A DNA stretch of 64,000 bases from assembly GCA_032173965.1 (NCBI GenBank), contig CM063292.1, positions 293,001 to 357,000 on the forward strand, read 5' to 3'. Of the stretch, positions 1 to 11,900 are shown one piece after another. The notes under the pieces are model-generated. The model saw nothing but the letters and a program-made list of their open reading frames with translations, was not told the origin of the DNA and did not search any database. This DNA is from Sitta carolinensis. Taxonomy: Eukaryota > Chordata > Aves > Passeriformes > Sittidae. Numbering within the stretch: position 1 is the stretch's first letter; each line of letters begins with the position of its first letter. The position numbers were made by a program, and so were the translations under genes.

Positions 1-97
1 TAAACAAGAGCAGCAGATTATTACTGTGAATGCATCAAATAGAGTTCCCTTCTCAGCCTGGGCTGCCGAGCTAGAGTGGATGATTATCTTCTCCTAC

Positions 98-242
98 CTG
101 CTCCAAGCTCCCTTCCGTAGCTGGTGGCTGGCCCCCAGGTCCTGGTTGAGCTGCTGCTCTGGCTGCATTTCTGCTCCAGGTCTGCCTGCCTCTCCCTCTG
201 CTTGGTCTGCAGTTGATAGATCCTCTGCTCTTGAGCATCCAG
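98..242 (-). CDS. candidate internal coding exon, coiled-coil protein (unidentified gene)
   Basis: On the minus strand a pyrimidine-rich tract ending CAATAG precedes a 145-bp segment that ends GGAGCAG followed by GTAGGAG, so both splice sites are plausible. Frame 1 begins LDAQEQRIYQLQTKQ and continues with Glu/Gln/Arg-rich sequence to about residue 25, with Leu and Ile at heptad-like spacing; this is typical of a coiled coil. The second half is less coil-like (Ser/Gly/Pro-rich) in that frame, while frame 3 becomes coil-like there. That could mean a sequence indel, a shorter true exon, or chance, since CAG-rich DNA keeps all three frames open. The length is 1 modulo 3. It would be part of a minus-strand gene extending beyond the left edge. 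I do not recognise the protein family. Structural or centrosomal coiled-coil proteins are possible, but nothing here decides it. Confidence 0.4.
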
Positions 243-1469
243 CTATTGACCCGCCCAGGGAAAGAAAGAAAAAATGGAAAAAAAATCAATTAATACTAAA
301 CGGCTTAACAAAACCCTGAACAGCACGGACCTGATACTGCTGGGGGTGGGGATTGGCAGGAGGTGACACCCCCTGCACATTAGCTGCAAAAATCTGATGT
401 TCTGGGGACAGGAAGCCAATATGGTAGGTGTGATTTGACATGCTTGCCCGCAGCAGGCAGACATGTCCAGTCTGGAAAACAGAGATTCTGCTGACTGGGG
501 CACCTGCCTCTGCTACAGAAGGGGGTGTCAGACTTCTGCGGTGAGGGAAGCAAAGAGCAGCTGAGCAAGACCAAAATTATTCTAATCAGTAACCAAACAC
601 CCAGCTCCTGTTGCAGCTGTGTGTTGAGCTCTTCAGGCACTTTCCCTGTGTCAGCTGTCCTCCGAGCAGAGCAGAAGGGGCTCAGGTACTCTGCAGCCTG
701 CCCAAGACCCTCCCGTTCTGCCTGAGCAGGAGCATCTCTGAGGGTTCAGTGTGTTCATTTCTTGGTGTCCCAGCTCTAAGGTGTTTGCATGAGGCGCAAG
801 CAGGGAAGAATCATCAATGTCAGCCAAGGAGCATTAGCATGGCAAGACTCAAGGGCCACTCTCCCCACTGCATTGGCCATGTACTCCTCAGCAATGCTGC
901 TCATCTTCTTGTGATGGGCAGGAGAAACCACCGCAGCTATATGGCTCCTGCCCTGCTGAGGATGGGGAGGCAAGACAAAACACTGGCCATGCAGCTTAGG
1001 ATTTGGTCTGCTTGGTGGTTTAAATTCAGCAAAAGAACTCTGCATTGCTGGCTGGGGATTGTGCCATGCCCTGCCATAATCAAAGGTCCTGCATGCAGGT
1101 GAGAACAGCATCCTGCTTCTGCTGCTCAGATATACTTGGGAGCAGCCCTGTGTCCAGGAGAAAGGGGTCTTCAGAGCTTCTGGCAAGCGCTGCCTGGCCA
1201 CCACCACCTTGGCTCAAGCTGGCAGCCCTCCTCCCCTCAGGTGGGCCCTGCTGCATGGGGGGCTCTCGCAAGAGCAATGTTTCCCAGAAGCTTCTCCCTC
1301 TGGGCATGTGTCCATCTGTCCTGCCAGCACTGCCACTGCCCTTGGTCACCCTGGGCCCACTTGTGCTCCACACTGCTGCCAGGAACAGCCGAGTGTTGCC
1401 AGAAATATTGCCAACATCCAGTAACACTGGCAGCAACAGAGGGGCCTCAGCAATGTTCACTGACTTGCT
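243..1469. other. no recognised gene; moderately GC-rich unique sequence
   Basis: Several short ORFs occur on both strands, but none shows a recognisable domain or convincing paired splice sites. The sequence resembles intron. A short coil-like reading on the minus strand near 600-660 is listed among the rejected items. Confidence 0.6.
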
Positions 1470-1640
1470 AAATGTAGAGAGGATTTTGATATTAATTAAT
1501 GCTAACTGATTAGTAAAACATATTTATTGAAGACTGTCATCCAGCTGTCAGCACTCAATAAATATACTAATAATCAATTTAATGTAATTAAATTGCATGT
1601 GATTAACACAAAATCATGTTAATATCTACATTAAAGATGT
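1470..1640. promoter_or_regulatory. AT-rich enhancer-like block with many TAAT cores
   Basis: The block is dense in homeodomain-type cores: ATTAATTAATG near 1491, GATTAG near 1508, and TAATCAATTTAATGTAATTAAATT around 1571-1594 (given here as a motif run, key cores TAAT and ATTA). This density, in otherwise mixed sequence, is what vertebrate conserved noncoding elements often look like. Conservation was not tested, so an enhancer role is inference. Confidence 0.3.
1520..1565. repeat. perfect 11-bp inverted repeat (hairpin), 24-nt loop
   Basis: ATATTTATTGA at 1520-1530 is exactly the reverse complement of TCAATAAATAT at 1555-1565. The right arm contains AATAAA. The pair could be a relic of an ancient SINE tail (compare CTCAATAAAT in MIR-like elements), a protein-binding palindrome or chance in AT-rich DNA. 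Confidence 0.7.
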
Positions 1641-2224
1641 ATTTCACCACACACAGGCAGTGCACAGCCAATGGTGCCAGGTCCTGGCTTCGAGTGATGA
1701 GGGACTGTGTGGTGTGCCAGGATACAGAGAGGGCACTGGGAGGTCCTTGGCAGAAGGGTGAGCATCCACCACCAGCAGCAGACTGGATAGATTCAAAAAC
1801 CATGGGCTCATAAAGCTTTGTCAACAGGGATAATGAGAGATACATTAGAGATGGAGAGGAGCTGATGTCTCATCATCATCCCCCTCCCCCCAGCTGCCAG
1901 GCAGGTGAGTGGGTTTGGGAGGCAGAGTGATTCCAGGATTTTCAGTGCAACGAAGCTCCCTGCCAGCTCTGGGGCGCCAAGAGTGCCTGTGACACCAGGA
2001 CATGTCATGTGGCTCCATGGAGCAGCATCTGCCTGTGTGCCTGAGGTGCCAAGGGGGGCACCGTGCCCAGAGCAGCACTGCCTGCCCTAGCTGCCCTCCT
2101 TCCCCTATCATTCAGACAAGCCCCCTTTTCTTCTGTCCCAGCACAGCCCCACGCAGCGATGTGCTTGCAGCAGGAAAGAAGGTGGCATGTTTAGGGTGAA
2201 CATCCCCCACCCCCACCCCTTCTC

Positions 2225-2660
2225 CTCTCATTTAAGTGGAATCAATTGTGCCATTTCTGCTTTGCTTTTCAAAAGCAATTACTTTCATGTCATTTTTACA
2301 GACATGCACGGAGAGAGAGAGAGTGAGGGCTTGATTATGCCCCCTCCCATCCCCATCGTATGGCTTCCACAGTGGTGGTGAAGTATTAAATTAAATGAGG
2401 TATCTATGGAGCGGCGATGGTTTCAGGTCAGAGGCGCTATGGAAAGCTGTATGCTGCACTGCTCCTGTATATGTAAATGGATATATTAAAACCACTGATG
2501 TCAACTTGCAGCACTCATCTCTTCTGCTCTCGGGTGATCAAAGCTGATTGCAGAGGCAATTACTGCGAAGGAAAAGAAAATCACGGCCTCCTGCTCATCC
2601 CTGAGCTACTGGAGTTTAATTGCTTAGTGTAGCTGAAACTGCCTCTCCATCTCCCTGGTA
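2225..2660. promoter_or_regulatory. enhancer-like noncoding block
   Basis: This roughly 430-bp stretch has no long ORF and no repeat signature, but is rich in transcription-factor-like words: CAATTGTG, AAAGCAATTAC, TGATCAAAGCTGATTG, AGGCAATTACTG, and GTTTAATTGCTTAG. The sequence looks non-random and non-repetitive, like many deeply conserved vertebrate noncoding elements. I infer this from texture only. Confidence 0.3.
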
Positions 2661-2983
2661 TGCACACACACATGTGGGAGCATCACATGCCTAGAGACAG
2701 ACAGGAATGGGAATTTTTGGGGATGGGTGGGGAGAAGGACTCAGAGTAGGGGAAGACCACAACATGAAAAATAATGATGATGCTTAAAAATGAATTAGAC
2801 CACTACAGCAGGCAGGGCTGTATCTTAGCAAGCTGCTGGATCAATAGCACAGGGAAACAGGGCAGCATAAATACATGCCTGTGAGACAGCCTCTCCTGTT
2901 CTGTGGTCTCTGGTCCAGGATTTACAGTAAGGCTGCTTCAGTCTTTTACAGGATGTGGCTAATCAGACTCCCAAATTCTGGTG

Positions 2984-3030
2984 ACACAGGTAAGAATCAT
3001 GACCCCTGTTTTACAGCTGAAATTCTTGAA
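2984..3030 (-). mobile_element. MIR-like SINE fragment, antisense
   Basis: The words GGTAAGAATCATGACCCC and TGTTTTACAGCTGAAATTC line up in order with the antisense MIR core (GGTA-gTATcATTATCCCC, then ATTTTACAGATGAGGAAAC). The match is short and diverged, as expected for an ancient amniote SINE. The apparent splice donor CAG-GTAAGA at 2990 lies inside it. Confidence 0.4.
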
Positions 3031-3083
3031 GAGAAGGTGTTGGTGCTGTCCTGAGGAGTCCCAGCTCTTCACCCTAGTCTTAC

Positions 3084-3151
3084 CTTTGTGTTTCACGTGG
3101 GATTCTGCAGGTGCACCATGAAGGCAGAGGATACCTTTTAGGCAGGGAACA
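3084..3151 (-). CDS. candidate 68-bp exon with strong splice sites (coding status unknown)
   Basis: On the minus strand a T/G-rich tract ending GTTTGTATTACAG is followed by 68 bp ending ACACAAAG and the donor GTAAGACT, which is close to consensus. Two frames are free of stops (starting CSLPKRYPLPSW and VPCLKGILCLHG); neither resembles a known domain. It could be an exon of a coding transcript or of a long noncoding RNA, or a chance splice-site pair in intron. The strand agrees with the other candidate exons of the window. Confidence 0.25.
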
Positions 3152-3280
3152 CTGTAATACAAACACAACACTTGGCCAAGTTGCCATCAGCCCTGTGCCA
3201 CACGCCTGCCCAGATTGCCCTGCTGTACCACAGGGTCACCTCAGTGCTGGTCAGGCTTTTGCTGTGGAGTCTGATCTGTT

Positions 3281-3345
3281 CTGAAGCAGGGCTGAGCATG
3301 TGCTCTTTGTGTGCACACCTGTACCTGGCCTGAAGCAGGGCTGAG
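3281..3345. repeat. 16-bp direct repeat, two copies
   Basis: CTGAAGCAGGGCTGAG occurs at 3281-3296 and again, identical, at 3330-3345, 49 bp apart. This looks like a small local duplication. Confidence 0.75.
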
Positions 3346-6300
3346 TGAAGAGTAAGGCATCAGATGTTACAAGGGAACAGAGGGGCAATAAAGAAGGTGG
3401 GAAGGGGGCAAACGAAGGACCTGAAGGAGGCCACAGCCACCCCTGTGGCACTGCAGAGGTGTTGGTGCCAGTCACGCACCGCAGAGAGACCCAAGGATGT
3501 CCTGTCTGCTGTAACACCATTCTCTCTGATGACTGTCACTCTCCTCCCAGCCTTGGCCAGCACAAGTGCTCCTGTGAAACCATCCTCACCTGACACCTCG
3601 GGAATAGGACAGATTCAGAGAAATCCAGGTGCTGCAGTGCATAGCCAGAGCAGCCACCAGCAGCAATGCTCTCAAAGGCAGAGGAGGAAAAATGTCTAAT
3701 GGTGAGAACAGTTCTACCATCCCATAGCTGCATTGGGGAACAATGAGTCTGGTCCCCAACAGAAAGTGTTTACAAAATTATAAGTGCTAAGTTGCTTGTT
3801 CTTCTGAATTTGACGGTACTGCTTTTGTGTTTTAATCCTGAAGCACTAAACAGTGAAAGATAGGGTTGTTGTTTTTCAATTGTAACCAAAACCTAGGACT
3901 CTGTTCTTCCTGCTTGATTTTACAACAGGAGCTTCCAAAAAATCAACAGAAAATCAGGAAACTCAGAAATGAGCCTTGTGATCTGCTCTGGCTGCAGAAG
4001 TGCCAGACGCCCTTAGAAGTGCTGACTGGCCCCTGCCCATGGGTGGGCTCTGCCACGTGGCCTCCTCCTGCCCTGTGAATCCAGATTTTGAACTCAAGGA
4101 TGCAATTCCTTTTTTATGAGCTGCCTGTCTCTTTTTGTTTAGCTGAGAGTGCTTGGAGCCCTTCCCCCACCTCCTTTTCCACCGCTGCTCTGGTTTTATT
4201 CAATTCAACACTTGAGGGAACTGCAGATGAAATGTCTCTGAATCTAAATTGCCAGCAATAGATCTAACAGCCTTTTCCCCCTCTCCCCTCCCCGAGCTCC
4301 CCTCAGACAAAGCTCCAGCACATTGTGTCTGCTGCTGGGCTCCAGGATGGGGACACGGCACAGGGCAGGGGTGCACAGCCCTCTCCTGCCCCGCTGCTGC
4401 CAGGGGAAGGCACCGGGGGTGGAGAACCCCTCACCACTGCTCGTGTGCCCAAGCACTCCAGCCTGGCTGTGGGGTGATGCCAGGTGGGCAAATGGGGTAG
4501 AAAAGGCTAGGAGAGGCTAAACTTTTTCTTTCCATAGGAAAAACCTTTGACCTTAGAGCATAGAAAAGAAGTCAAAAGGAAAGATAAGGCAAAGAGAAGG
4601 GAGGAGTCAAAGTTGGGAGACAGAGGAATTAAGAGCCCAAAGGAGTCTGTACACAGGGAAGAGGCTGTTGAGTGGCCCTGCAGAGCAGCTCCCTCCACAG
4701 AGCTAGGATTCGTGGCATTATATCCCTTCTGGGGAAATTAAATTATTTTTGTCCTTTGGCTGCAGAGAAAAATAACAAAATACTGTCAGAATATTACTTA
4801 AGCAATAAATATATTTTTTTGAGTGTAGAGACAGAAGGTAAAGCATTAAGTGTAATGAGAAATGAAATACTTCACTGGACTCTAAAGCATGGTAATACTG
4901 AAACCTAAAGACAACTGCTTAAAAATATCAACTTTGCAATGTCAATATTATTCTACAGAAAGGACCAGTTAGTGTATTAATCCACAACTGCAAATGGCTC
5001 CCATTTCTACTCAGATAATAAAAACCACAACTGACCTCTTTCTTGCTCCTACAGTCCTTCAGTCCCATTCACTCCTCCTACACAGATGGTATAGAAAATT
5101 CCCTCCCAATGGAAGGAGATGTTGAGAACAAAAGAAATAAATGGAGTACAAAAATAAACATACCAAGAGGCATCATGCTGACTGCATTATAGATTTTCAT
5201 ATTTAATTAAAAGAAAATCTGCCTTTGGGTATCTGTTAGGAGAACAGAATCCTCCTGTAGAATCTGTAGCCTGTGCAGGGTGTGGAACAGTGGAAAAATG
5301 AGGAACATTTTTCCATGGAAATCTGGCTCATTATTTGCAGTGAGAGCTTCCTCATCACAAGAGGTTTTTTGCCGTGCATCTAGCATTTTTACACCTGTCA
5401 TGAGGAATAATCAGGCAGCCTGGCTTGGTTTGAAGCACTGGAAAGGGGACTGCTGGGAAAATGTGTGCTTTCACACATTGTGTGTGTGAAAAGGAGCGGA
5501 AAAGGGATCATCTGGCAACATCTGAACACCACCAAGACAGTCCCTCTGGCAGAGCTCTGGATTGCATCAGTGGAAAAGTCGGGGTTTTCTGATGAAACAG
5601 GAAATCTGCAACTAGGCAGCTCACATAATATAAATCTTCCCTGCCTGATATTGCTGTGTCCTGGTTTGCTGGGCAAAGGGTGCATACACGTTCCTCTCAC
5701 CACTCATTCTCCCTCACTGCAGCATCTCTCATCTCTGGCTGGAGTATCAGGAGATGACACACGAAACACAGGTTACTGGGCTCACACTGAAGTGACAAGC
5801 ACAGGTTCTGGTTTTCAGGAGCAATGGGTCTGTGCAGCTCCTGTGAACATGACATGGATGCTGGAAGCTGAGGAAGGGGAAGCAGAAGCTGTAAAATTAC
5901 TACACTCATCATTGACAAGCACACGCTCTCATGAGAGTGAAGGGAAGCCCAGAATAAAAAGATGAATGCTGGACTGAATAGACAGAGGAGAATAGACAAA
6001 CATAGGAGTAAGCAAAGACCTTAAAATTTAGCAACTTATTCTGAGGTCCTGGTGGCTAGAGTGATGTTACTACCAAGCTGTAAACCACAGCAGTTTCTGA
6101 TGGAAGATCATTGACACAGAAATCAACCCAGTTGCTCGATGTCTGGGTGAAGAACAGCACCAAAAAGGGTGTCCACATACCAGCTGGTTTTCACCTCTTT
6201 ACCACTGCCATAAGACAGTCCTGATGCTCACAACTGTGCCTCCACCACATCAGCTTTGAGTACCTACCTGCTTCTACTGACTGACCATGGCTGCAGGCAA

Positions 6301-8079
6301 GTGTGGAAATACCGAATAACAACTGAGAACTTCACTGGAAAAACCCTCAAGGAAATTCCTGAGATTTCTTGAAGACACAAATTCCCCAAGAGAACACCTG
6401 AGATGCAGATATGAGAAATTAATGCACGTGGCTGTATCACCCTGCTGTTCCTTTAAAGTCAGTCTATATATGTTCAATGGAGACCAAGGACATGCAAAAA
6501 AACCCCACAGGTGGAGGCTGTGGCTTTTGAAGCTGCTGCCAATGACTCCGTGGTTGCTTTAGGGACAGGTGAGGCACATCTGTCAATACTGAGAGCCCTG
6601 TCATCTCTGGATAAAGAAATACACAGTACTTATAAACACTGTAAGAGAAACCTTTACTGTGAACATGTTGTAGAGCCATGATGCAGAGCCCCACTTCACC
6701 CATTTTCATGGCTGTGGCTTTAGCAAGGAAGCAAACCTCAGCTCCAGTCTCCATTTCAGGCTGTATGAGCTGTCTACCCCAAACCACCCATTGCAGCCCA
6801 GACACCCCTAATTCTGCAGCTCAGCATGAGCCCTCGTGAAAACACCTCTTCTGAGGGAACAGGGATTCCCAGCATGTGCTGTCACTTACTGAACACCCCT
6901 CTGAGTCCTGCGTTCAAGAGAGATCACTTGTGTGGAGCAAGGCGTGCGGATGAGAGAAAGCAGCTCGAGCTAAAGGAAGTAGAAGGGGCCTGTGGACTGT
7001 AAGAGCAGGCAGAGGTAAAGGGCTCCAGGACAGTGCAATGCAGCAGAGAGAAGCCACTGATCTCACCTGGTCTAAAACCTGCACTGCCAAGGAGTGTGAG
7101 CCAGCTGAGTCCTGGGAGGGCAGAGAGCACGGTGCCCTCGCTGCCCCGGCATGGGCAGGTCTCACTGGAGTGACAGTCCCTTGGGCAGATCCAGGGCTGG
7201 CAGCAGAGCCCCTCTCCTTCTGAAGAGCTCCCAAAGGCAGTGAGGTTCTCACAGAACCTCATCAGCCATTGCTGGCAGGTTTCAAGGTGAGATGGAAAAG
7301 CATCACACAGTTAAAAGGGAGAGATAGAAGGAAGACTTTAACCTCACTCTACAATCATACCAGCTTTGTCAGAACAAAAGTCAGAGCTGAATCCTGCTGC
7401 CTCACAACCTTCCCCTCCAGAAAGGGCTCAGGCACAGACACTTCCCATTGGCTGCCCATTGCAAGCACAAGGGAGAGACTCCAGCATCATGTCAGCACAG
7501 CAACACCACCACCAAATGCTGCAGCAGTAATGGAAGACTGTCATGGTGCAAAGCAACAAGGTCACACAACATGTCCAAGAGCCCTCAGAGAGGCAAAGGC
7601 TCTCAAGATATTGCAGAGGGAAGCTCAGAATTGCTCTCAGTTCATTAGGCTTTGCCTGAGGGGTTTTCTTCCAATATTAACTACAAACAAGCTTAAGGTT
7701 TCATGCATGCAATGCAGAAAGGTGAAGGTGAAGGTTTACCAAAAGCCATTTGTAAATATGCTAAGGCAATTCATATCTGTTTTTAAAACTCATTAAATAT
7801 CCTGTGTACTAAGTCACCTTAAACAAGAACATTGAAAAAGATCTGTCAATACAAAAGCATCTTTTTCTGCATAGAAATTTTACATCAATGCTGGCAAAGA
7901 GTCTGTGCATAAATTAGACATCGCGGAACACAGAGTGCAATTTCCTTCCCTCCAGGCACTGCCACTGTGTTCCCCTGCAGCCTGCCTGTTCCTCCGAGCT
8001 TTATGACCCTGGTGAGATGAGCTCTCACTGTTTTTTTTCCTCGTTACATTCTGATATTTCAAAGCATGGCCTGCTTCTC
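3346..8079. other. no recognised gene or repeat
   Basis: About 4.7 kb of unique-looking intermediate-GC sequence. ORFs up to 166 codons (for example 5465-5965 plus) show no domain, no sensible composition and no exon-like boundaries. I see nothing in it beyond ordinary intron or intergenic DNA. Confidence 0.6.
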
Positions 8080-8360
8080 ACTCCCATCTCCCTGCTTCAC
8101 ATTATTAATGAATTGGAAAGCAGACATCATTAGTTTTTGGAGACCATTTCTTTTAAAATTTACAGAACCCTTCATCTGAATCCCCAGAGCCAGTCTGCTG
8201 TTCTCATCTTGGAATCTTATTAGCATCATATCTCCTGGATCCTGCCATGCAAACTGCATTGCTATGCACTTTCCAGCACTTGACCCTTTTGCGGACGGAA
8301 TTAATTTTCTCTTTGAAGCCGTAGCAGCATGCTGTTGTGCTTGTTAAAGGAATAAAACTC
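8080..8360. promoter_or_regulatory. enhancer-like noncoding block
   Basis: The AT-rich, non-repetitive stretch contains CATTATTAATGAATTGG, TTATTAGCATCATATC, and GGAATTAATTTTC close to CpG-containing words (TTTTGCGGACGG). The minus-strand ORF through it (8059-8259) has no recognisable domain. Reading it as a noncoding regulatory element is an inference from texture. Confidence 0.22.
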
Positions 8361-8889
8361 ATGGTGGAAGAGAGGAAATAAGCAGAGGTTATTCTCAGTT
8401 AAATATAGGCCACAATGAGTTTTATATAGGCAGGCTGAGAGAGATTGGCCAAAAGAAATAATAGATTGATGACGCTTTATTACCAGAAGCATTTCCCAAA
8501 ATAGCAGGCAAATAAACTGATGGATAATACTCACTGGGAATTTCTGCATTTATAGTTTCTCCTGTTCAGCAGCATCACCTTTCTTTGCAACAATCTGAAT
8601 CTGCCACCTGCTTCTGTATCCAAAATACCCCCAGACTTCTGGTGAATTAATGGTGACTTTTGGTGGAATTAATGTGAAAAATGCAAAGAACCAGAATTTG
8701 CTCCCTGTTCTGGGCAACGGAAAGGTGCTCAAGCTCCCTATGAAGTGCCTAAATTAAAGCCCTGGTCTTTCTCTAAAAGAGTGTAATATCTAGCACCCCA
8801 AGAACATCTGTGTCGTTGCTGCTATCCATTTAAAAGGCACAACATCCATTACACATGAAGTAAAGTAGCACTAGCAAATGTAAAGTGTT

Positions 8890-8919
8890 AGTTCCTCAAA
8901 CACTAGTTCCTCAAACACT
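8890..8919. repeat. 15-bp tandem duplication
   Basis: AGTTCCTCAAACACT is present twice with no gap (8890-8904 and 8905-8919). Confidence 0.9.
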
Positions 8920-11900
8920 ATTTCAATAGTCTGGGCTATTTCTTATTTCACAGGACTCCTGGAACTGAAAAATGTTCCTCCCTCATTTGCAGTGTTTTTA
9001 CAATTTTGCTTCTGCTGTCTGGTTTTAGCAGCAATCTTCACTACGACTACTGTAGAGGAAATTCCTTTGATGAAGGCTACATCCTTTCCAAAAACTCATC
9101 AGGAATATGTTAATAAAAACATCAGAAGTTTATTTAAGTAACTTCTTGCAAAAAATACAAAGCCAAAGAGCCCAGTATAGCAGAGCAAGGCCTACACCTT
9201 CACTACCAGTAAAGTGACCAGGCTGGTCTCAGGAACTGGAACGGGTCTTGCATGGTTCACACAACTGGCAGTGGGGTGGGTCACCAGTTTGAATCATTAG
9301 CTGACTGGATTGCTCTTTCCTCATGGCTGGGCAGTGGTCCAAGTGAAAGGAGGAGAGAGAAATGCAGCTCATCCCAATCACACAAGGAGCCACAGCCCTA
9401 GAGTCCTATTCATGTCATGGAGTCTAAAGGAAGAGTAAAAGATCCTGAGCTAGGCAGGACTGGAAGCAATTCATTCCTCTCTGCACACACCTGCCCTGTC
9501 CATCAGAGCCAGCTCAGAGGTCAGCCCTGGAGATGGTCTTTGCTGTGAAGGTTGGTTCTACCTCATTTAGCTCACAAACAGCCGAATCTTCACAGCACCA
9601 TCCAGGTACTTCTTCCAACACTCCAGAGGCCATGTCAGAGGCATACCCAGCATCCCAATCACCTCTCCCTCCCCTTCCTATCTTGCCATGACCTGTAACA
9701 TTGGTCTGTCTGGGAAAGGAAAGACCCCAGGCACAGGCACCTCAGGCAGTGGTAGGGCAGTGCCTCATGGTGTGCAGCAAGCCCAAATGTATTTTTCAGG
9801 CTACTGTGCTAGTAACACTGGGTGAGTGAGTATTGTGTCCATTACCTTATCCTTTAACCTGTCCTCCAAAGAGCAAGAGAATTGGAGAACTGGTACTCAC
9901 TCTCCTCATTTAGTCTTCACCTTCTGAAGACATGGCAGCTGGTGCAGAACTCGTCAGGCACACGGAGTTACAGCGGCAGCACAAGTGCCAGAGACAGACT
10001 GGCAAGAGCTTATGAATAGCACAGTGGATGATCTATAGCCAAAGCCATGGGCAAGTGCTAGCCATTAGTCTGGGCGCTGGTAATGCACTCCCTGAGTCCA
10101 TTACTCACCAATCCATCAGGCAGCCTGCTACAGACAGAGAGATTCCAGCACTTCTAAATCTGTAAAGCGATGGCTGGCAGCCTGCACTACATGCCCTAGG
10201 TTACAAGGGCATGGAGGAAGACAATTCATTTTATGTCATAGCCAGTATTTCTTCTTCTCCTTTTCTGTGTGTACTTAAGAAATGGACCTTCTATTACCTG
10301 CAGATTGATAGCCAAGAGAATGCTCTGCTGTCTCTGATCACATTTACTATTGAGAAAGCTTTCAAAGGACAATGAAACTCGCAGTTCTCATTAGGTGGAC
10401 TAAGTATGGAAACATGCGCAAGTGCAGATGGAATTTCTTAATTTATGAACAGTGCTTACAGTAGAATTACTTTAGAAAAACATCACACTTACAAGACACT
10501 ATTGGAACACTGGATATGACAGAATCAAGGTTGCCAGCATAATCTGGGATCTGCATAAGCATTTGCTGTGGGCTCTGATGCACATCTCACACTGTCCTGT
10601 ACTTATTAATTCATACGTGCACAGAAAAGGCATCAGTCAGTGCTTCCTAGGCTCAGTCTGTGGCTCCAGCTCCAACTTGCATTTAGGGCCTACTTTTCAA
10701 ACCTCTCACAGAACTTTGCTATTAATATGCTTGTGGAATTTCTGATATTCATCACTCTCCAGGGGCAGTCCCCAATTTCAACTCCCCTGGAAGAAAAAAG
10801 TTTTATCATTTGCACTTTCCAAGTGCCCAATAGAGAGAGGGAGAGACTCAAGAGCAAGACTTGTCCTCTAATTTTAGGCACTTGGATCAAGGTGTCTAGT
10901 TCTGATTTGTGAAGCACTTAACAACTTTATAGTGCTTTATATGTTTCAAGCAAAACTGTGAGTGCTCAGCAATTCTACAAAGAAATACATTCCTGTTCCG
11001 GCAGTGGAAGACAAGGAGTTATCTGCAAGGATCCTGGCTTGTCCACTGCCTCCAGTAACATAACAATTGTAACCACCCTACGGCTGTACCTTTCATTAAA
11101 GGCAACTCCCCACCAAGGCAGCTCTGAAGCCACTGCTTGCCATCCACCAACATTTTCAGCTTCCACAACAGCAGGGTGAGGAATCCTTCACATGACAACC
11201 ATGTTTGCCATCCTGATCCATTTCCAGTGCAGGATCTGTGCACACATCACCAAAGAGCAGGCACTCACACCTGAGGCTGGGCTGAATCACACCAGCATGG
11301 CACATTCTCTAGTTTGGGAATGTAGGTCAAGAAATGGCAAGCAATCAAAAAGAGAATCTTTCCATCGAAAATGTCAATACTACTTTTATGTAACAATTTG
11401 AGTCACTATTTACATGTAAATTAACACAGGAACTTCACACATCGCTAAATAAATAGGAGATTTATTTTGAATACCTGATTCTTGGCACCTTTTTAACTTT
11501 CCCTTGCCGCAGCCGAAGTCTGCAATGATGAACACACAAAACCCTCCCTCTTCTCCAACCTGATCTTGTTTTCCCCATTCAAAGCTGCCTTGACGTTTGT
11601 TTTAACTTTGCATCCAGGAGACTGAGGATAAATAGGAAATGCCACTCATGTCCAACACAGGTGGATTCATGTTGCAGTAAGTTCCTGAAATTTCTCATTT
11701 CATGCATTTTGAACACCCAGATTTGTAATTGAAAGCCACTGAAATGTTTTGGTTTGTTTTCCTTTTTGGGAGCCAGTCTAGCCATAGAATAAAACAGGCA
11801 GGTGATGCATGAGGTGTGGCCAATGCAACCCGCTGGAGCTCCCACTCCCTGCCCTGGCCAGAACAAGGACTGGGAAGCAGGGAAATGGAAGAATGAATGA

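Noticed and set aside
570..670. Minus-strand coil-like reading (VPEELNTQLQQEL) near 600-640 as an exon upstream of 98-242
   Set aside because: The donor (GTGTTT) is poor and the acceptor is uncertain. The reading is short enough to be chance, although it would fit the coil of the next exon.
1880..1910. 11-bp plus-strand microexon CTGCCAGGCAG between CCCCCCAG and GTGAGTGG
   Set aside because: Opposite strand to the other candidates, frame-shifting length, and a C-rich context that creates acceptors freely.
2952..2989. Plus-strand 38-bp exon between CTTTTACAG and CAG-GTAAGA
   Set aside because: The donor lies inside an antisense MIR-like fragment, two of three frames have stops, and the strand disagrees with other candidates.
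7269..7796. 175-codon plus-strand ORF
   Set aside because: No recognisable motif, mixed composition and no exon boundaries. Probably chance.
10850..10990. Possible very old interspersed repeat (GGCACTTGGATCAAG, GTGCTCAGCAATTC)
   Set aside because: It reminded me of amniote-wide relic repeats, but I could not place it in a family with enough matching words.
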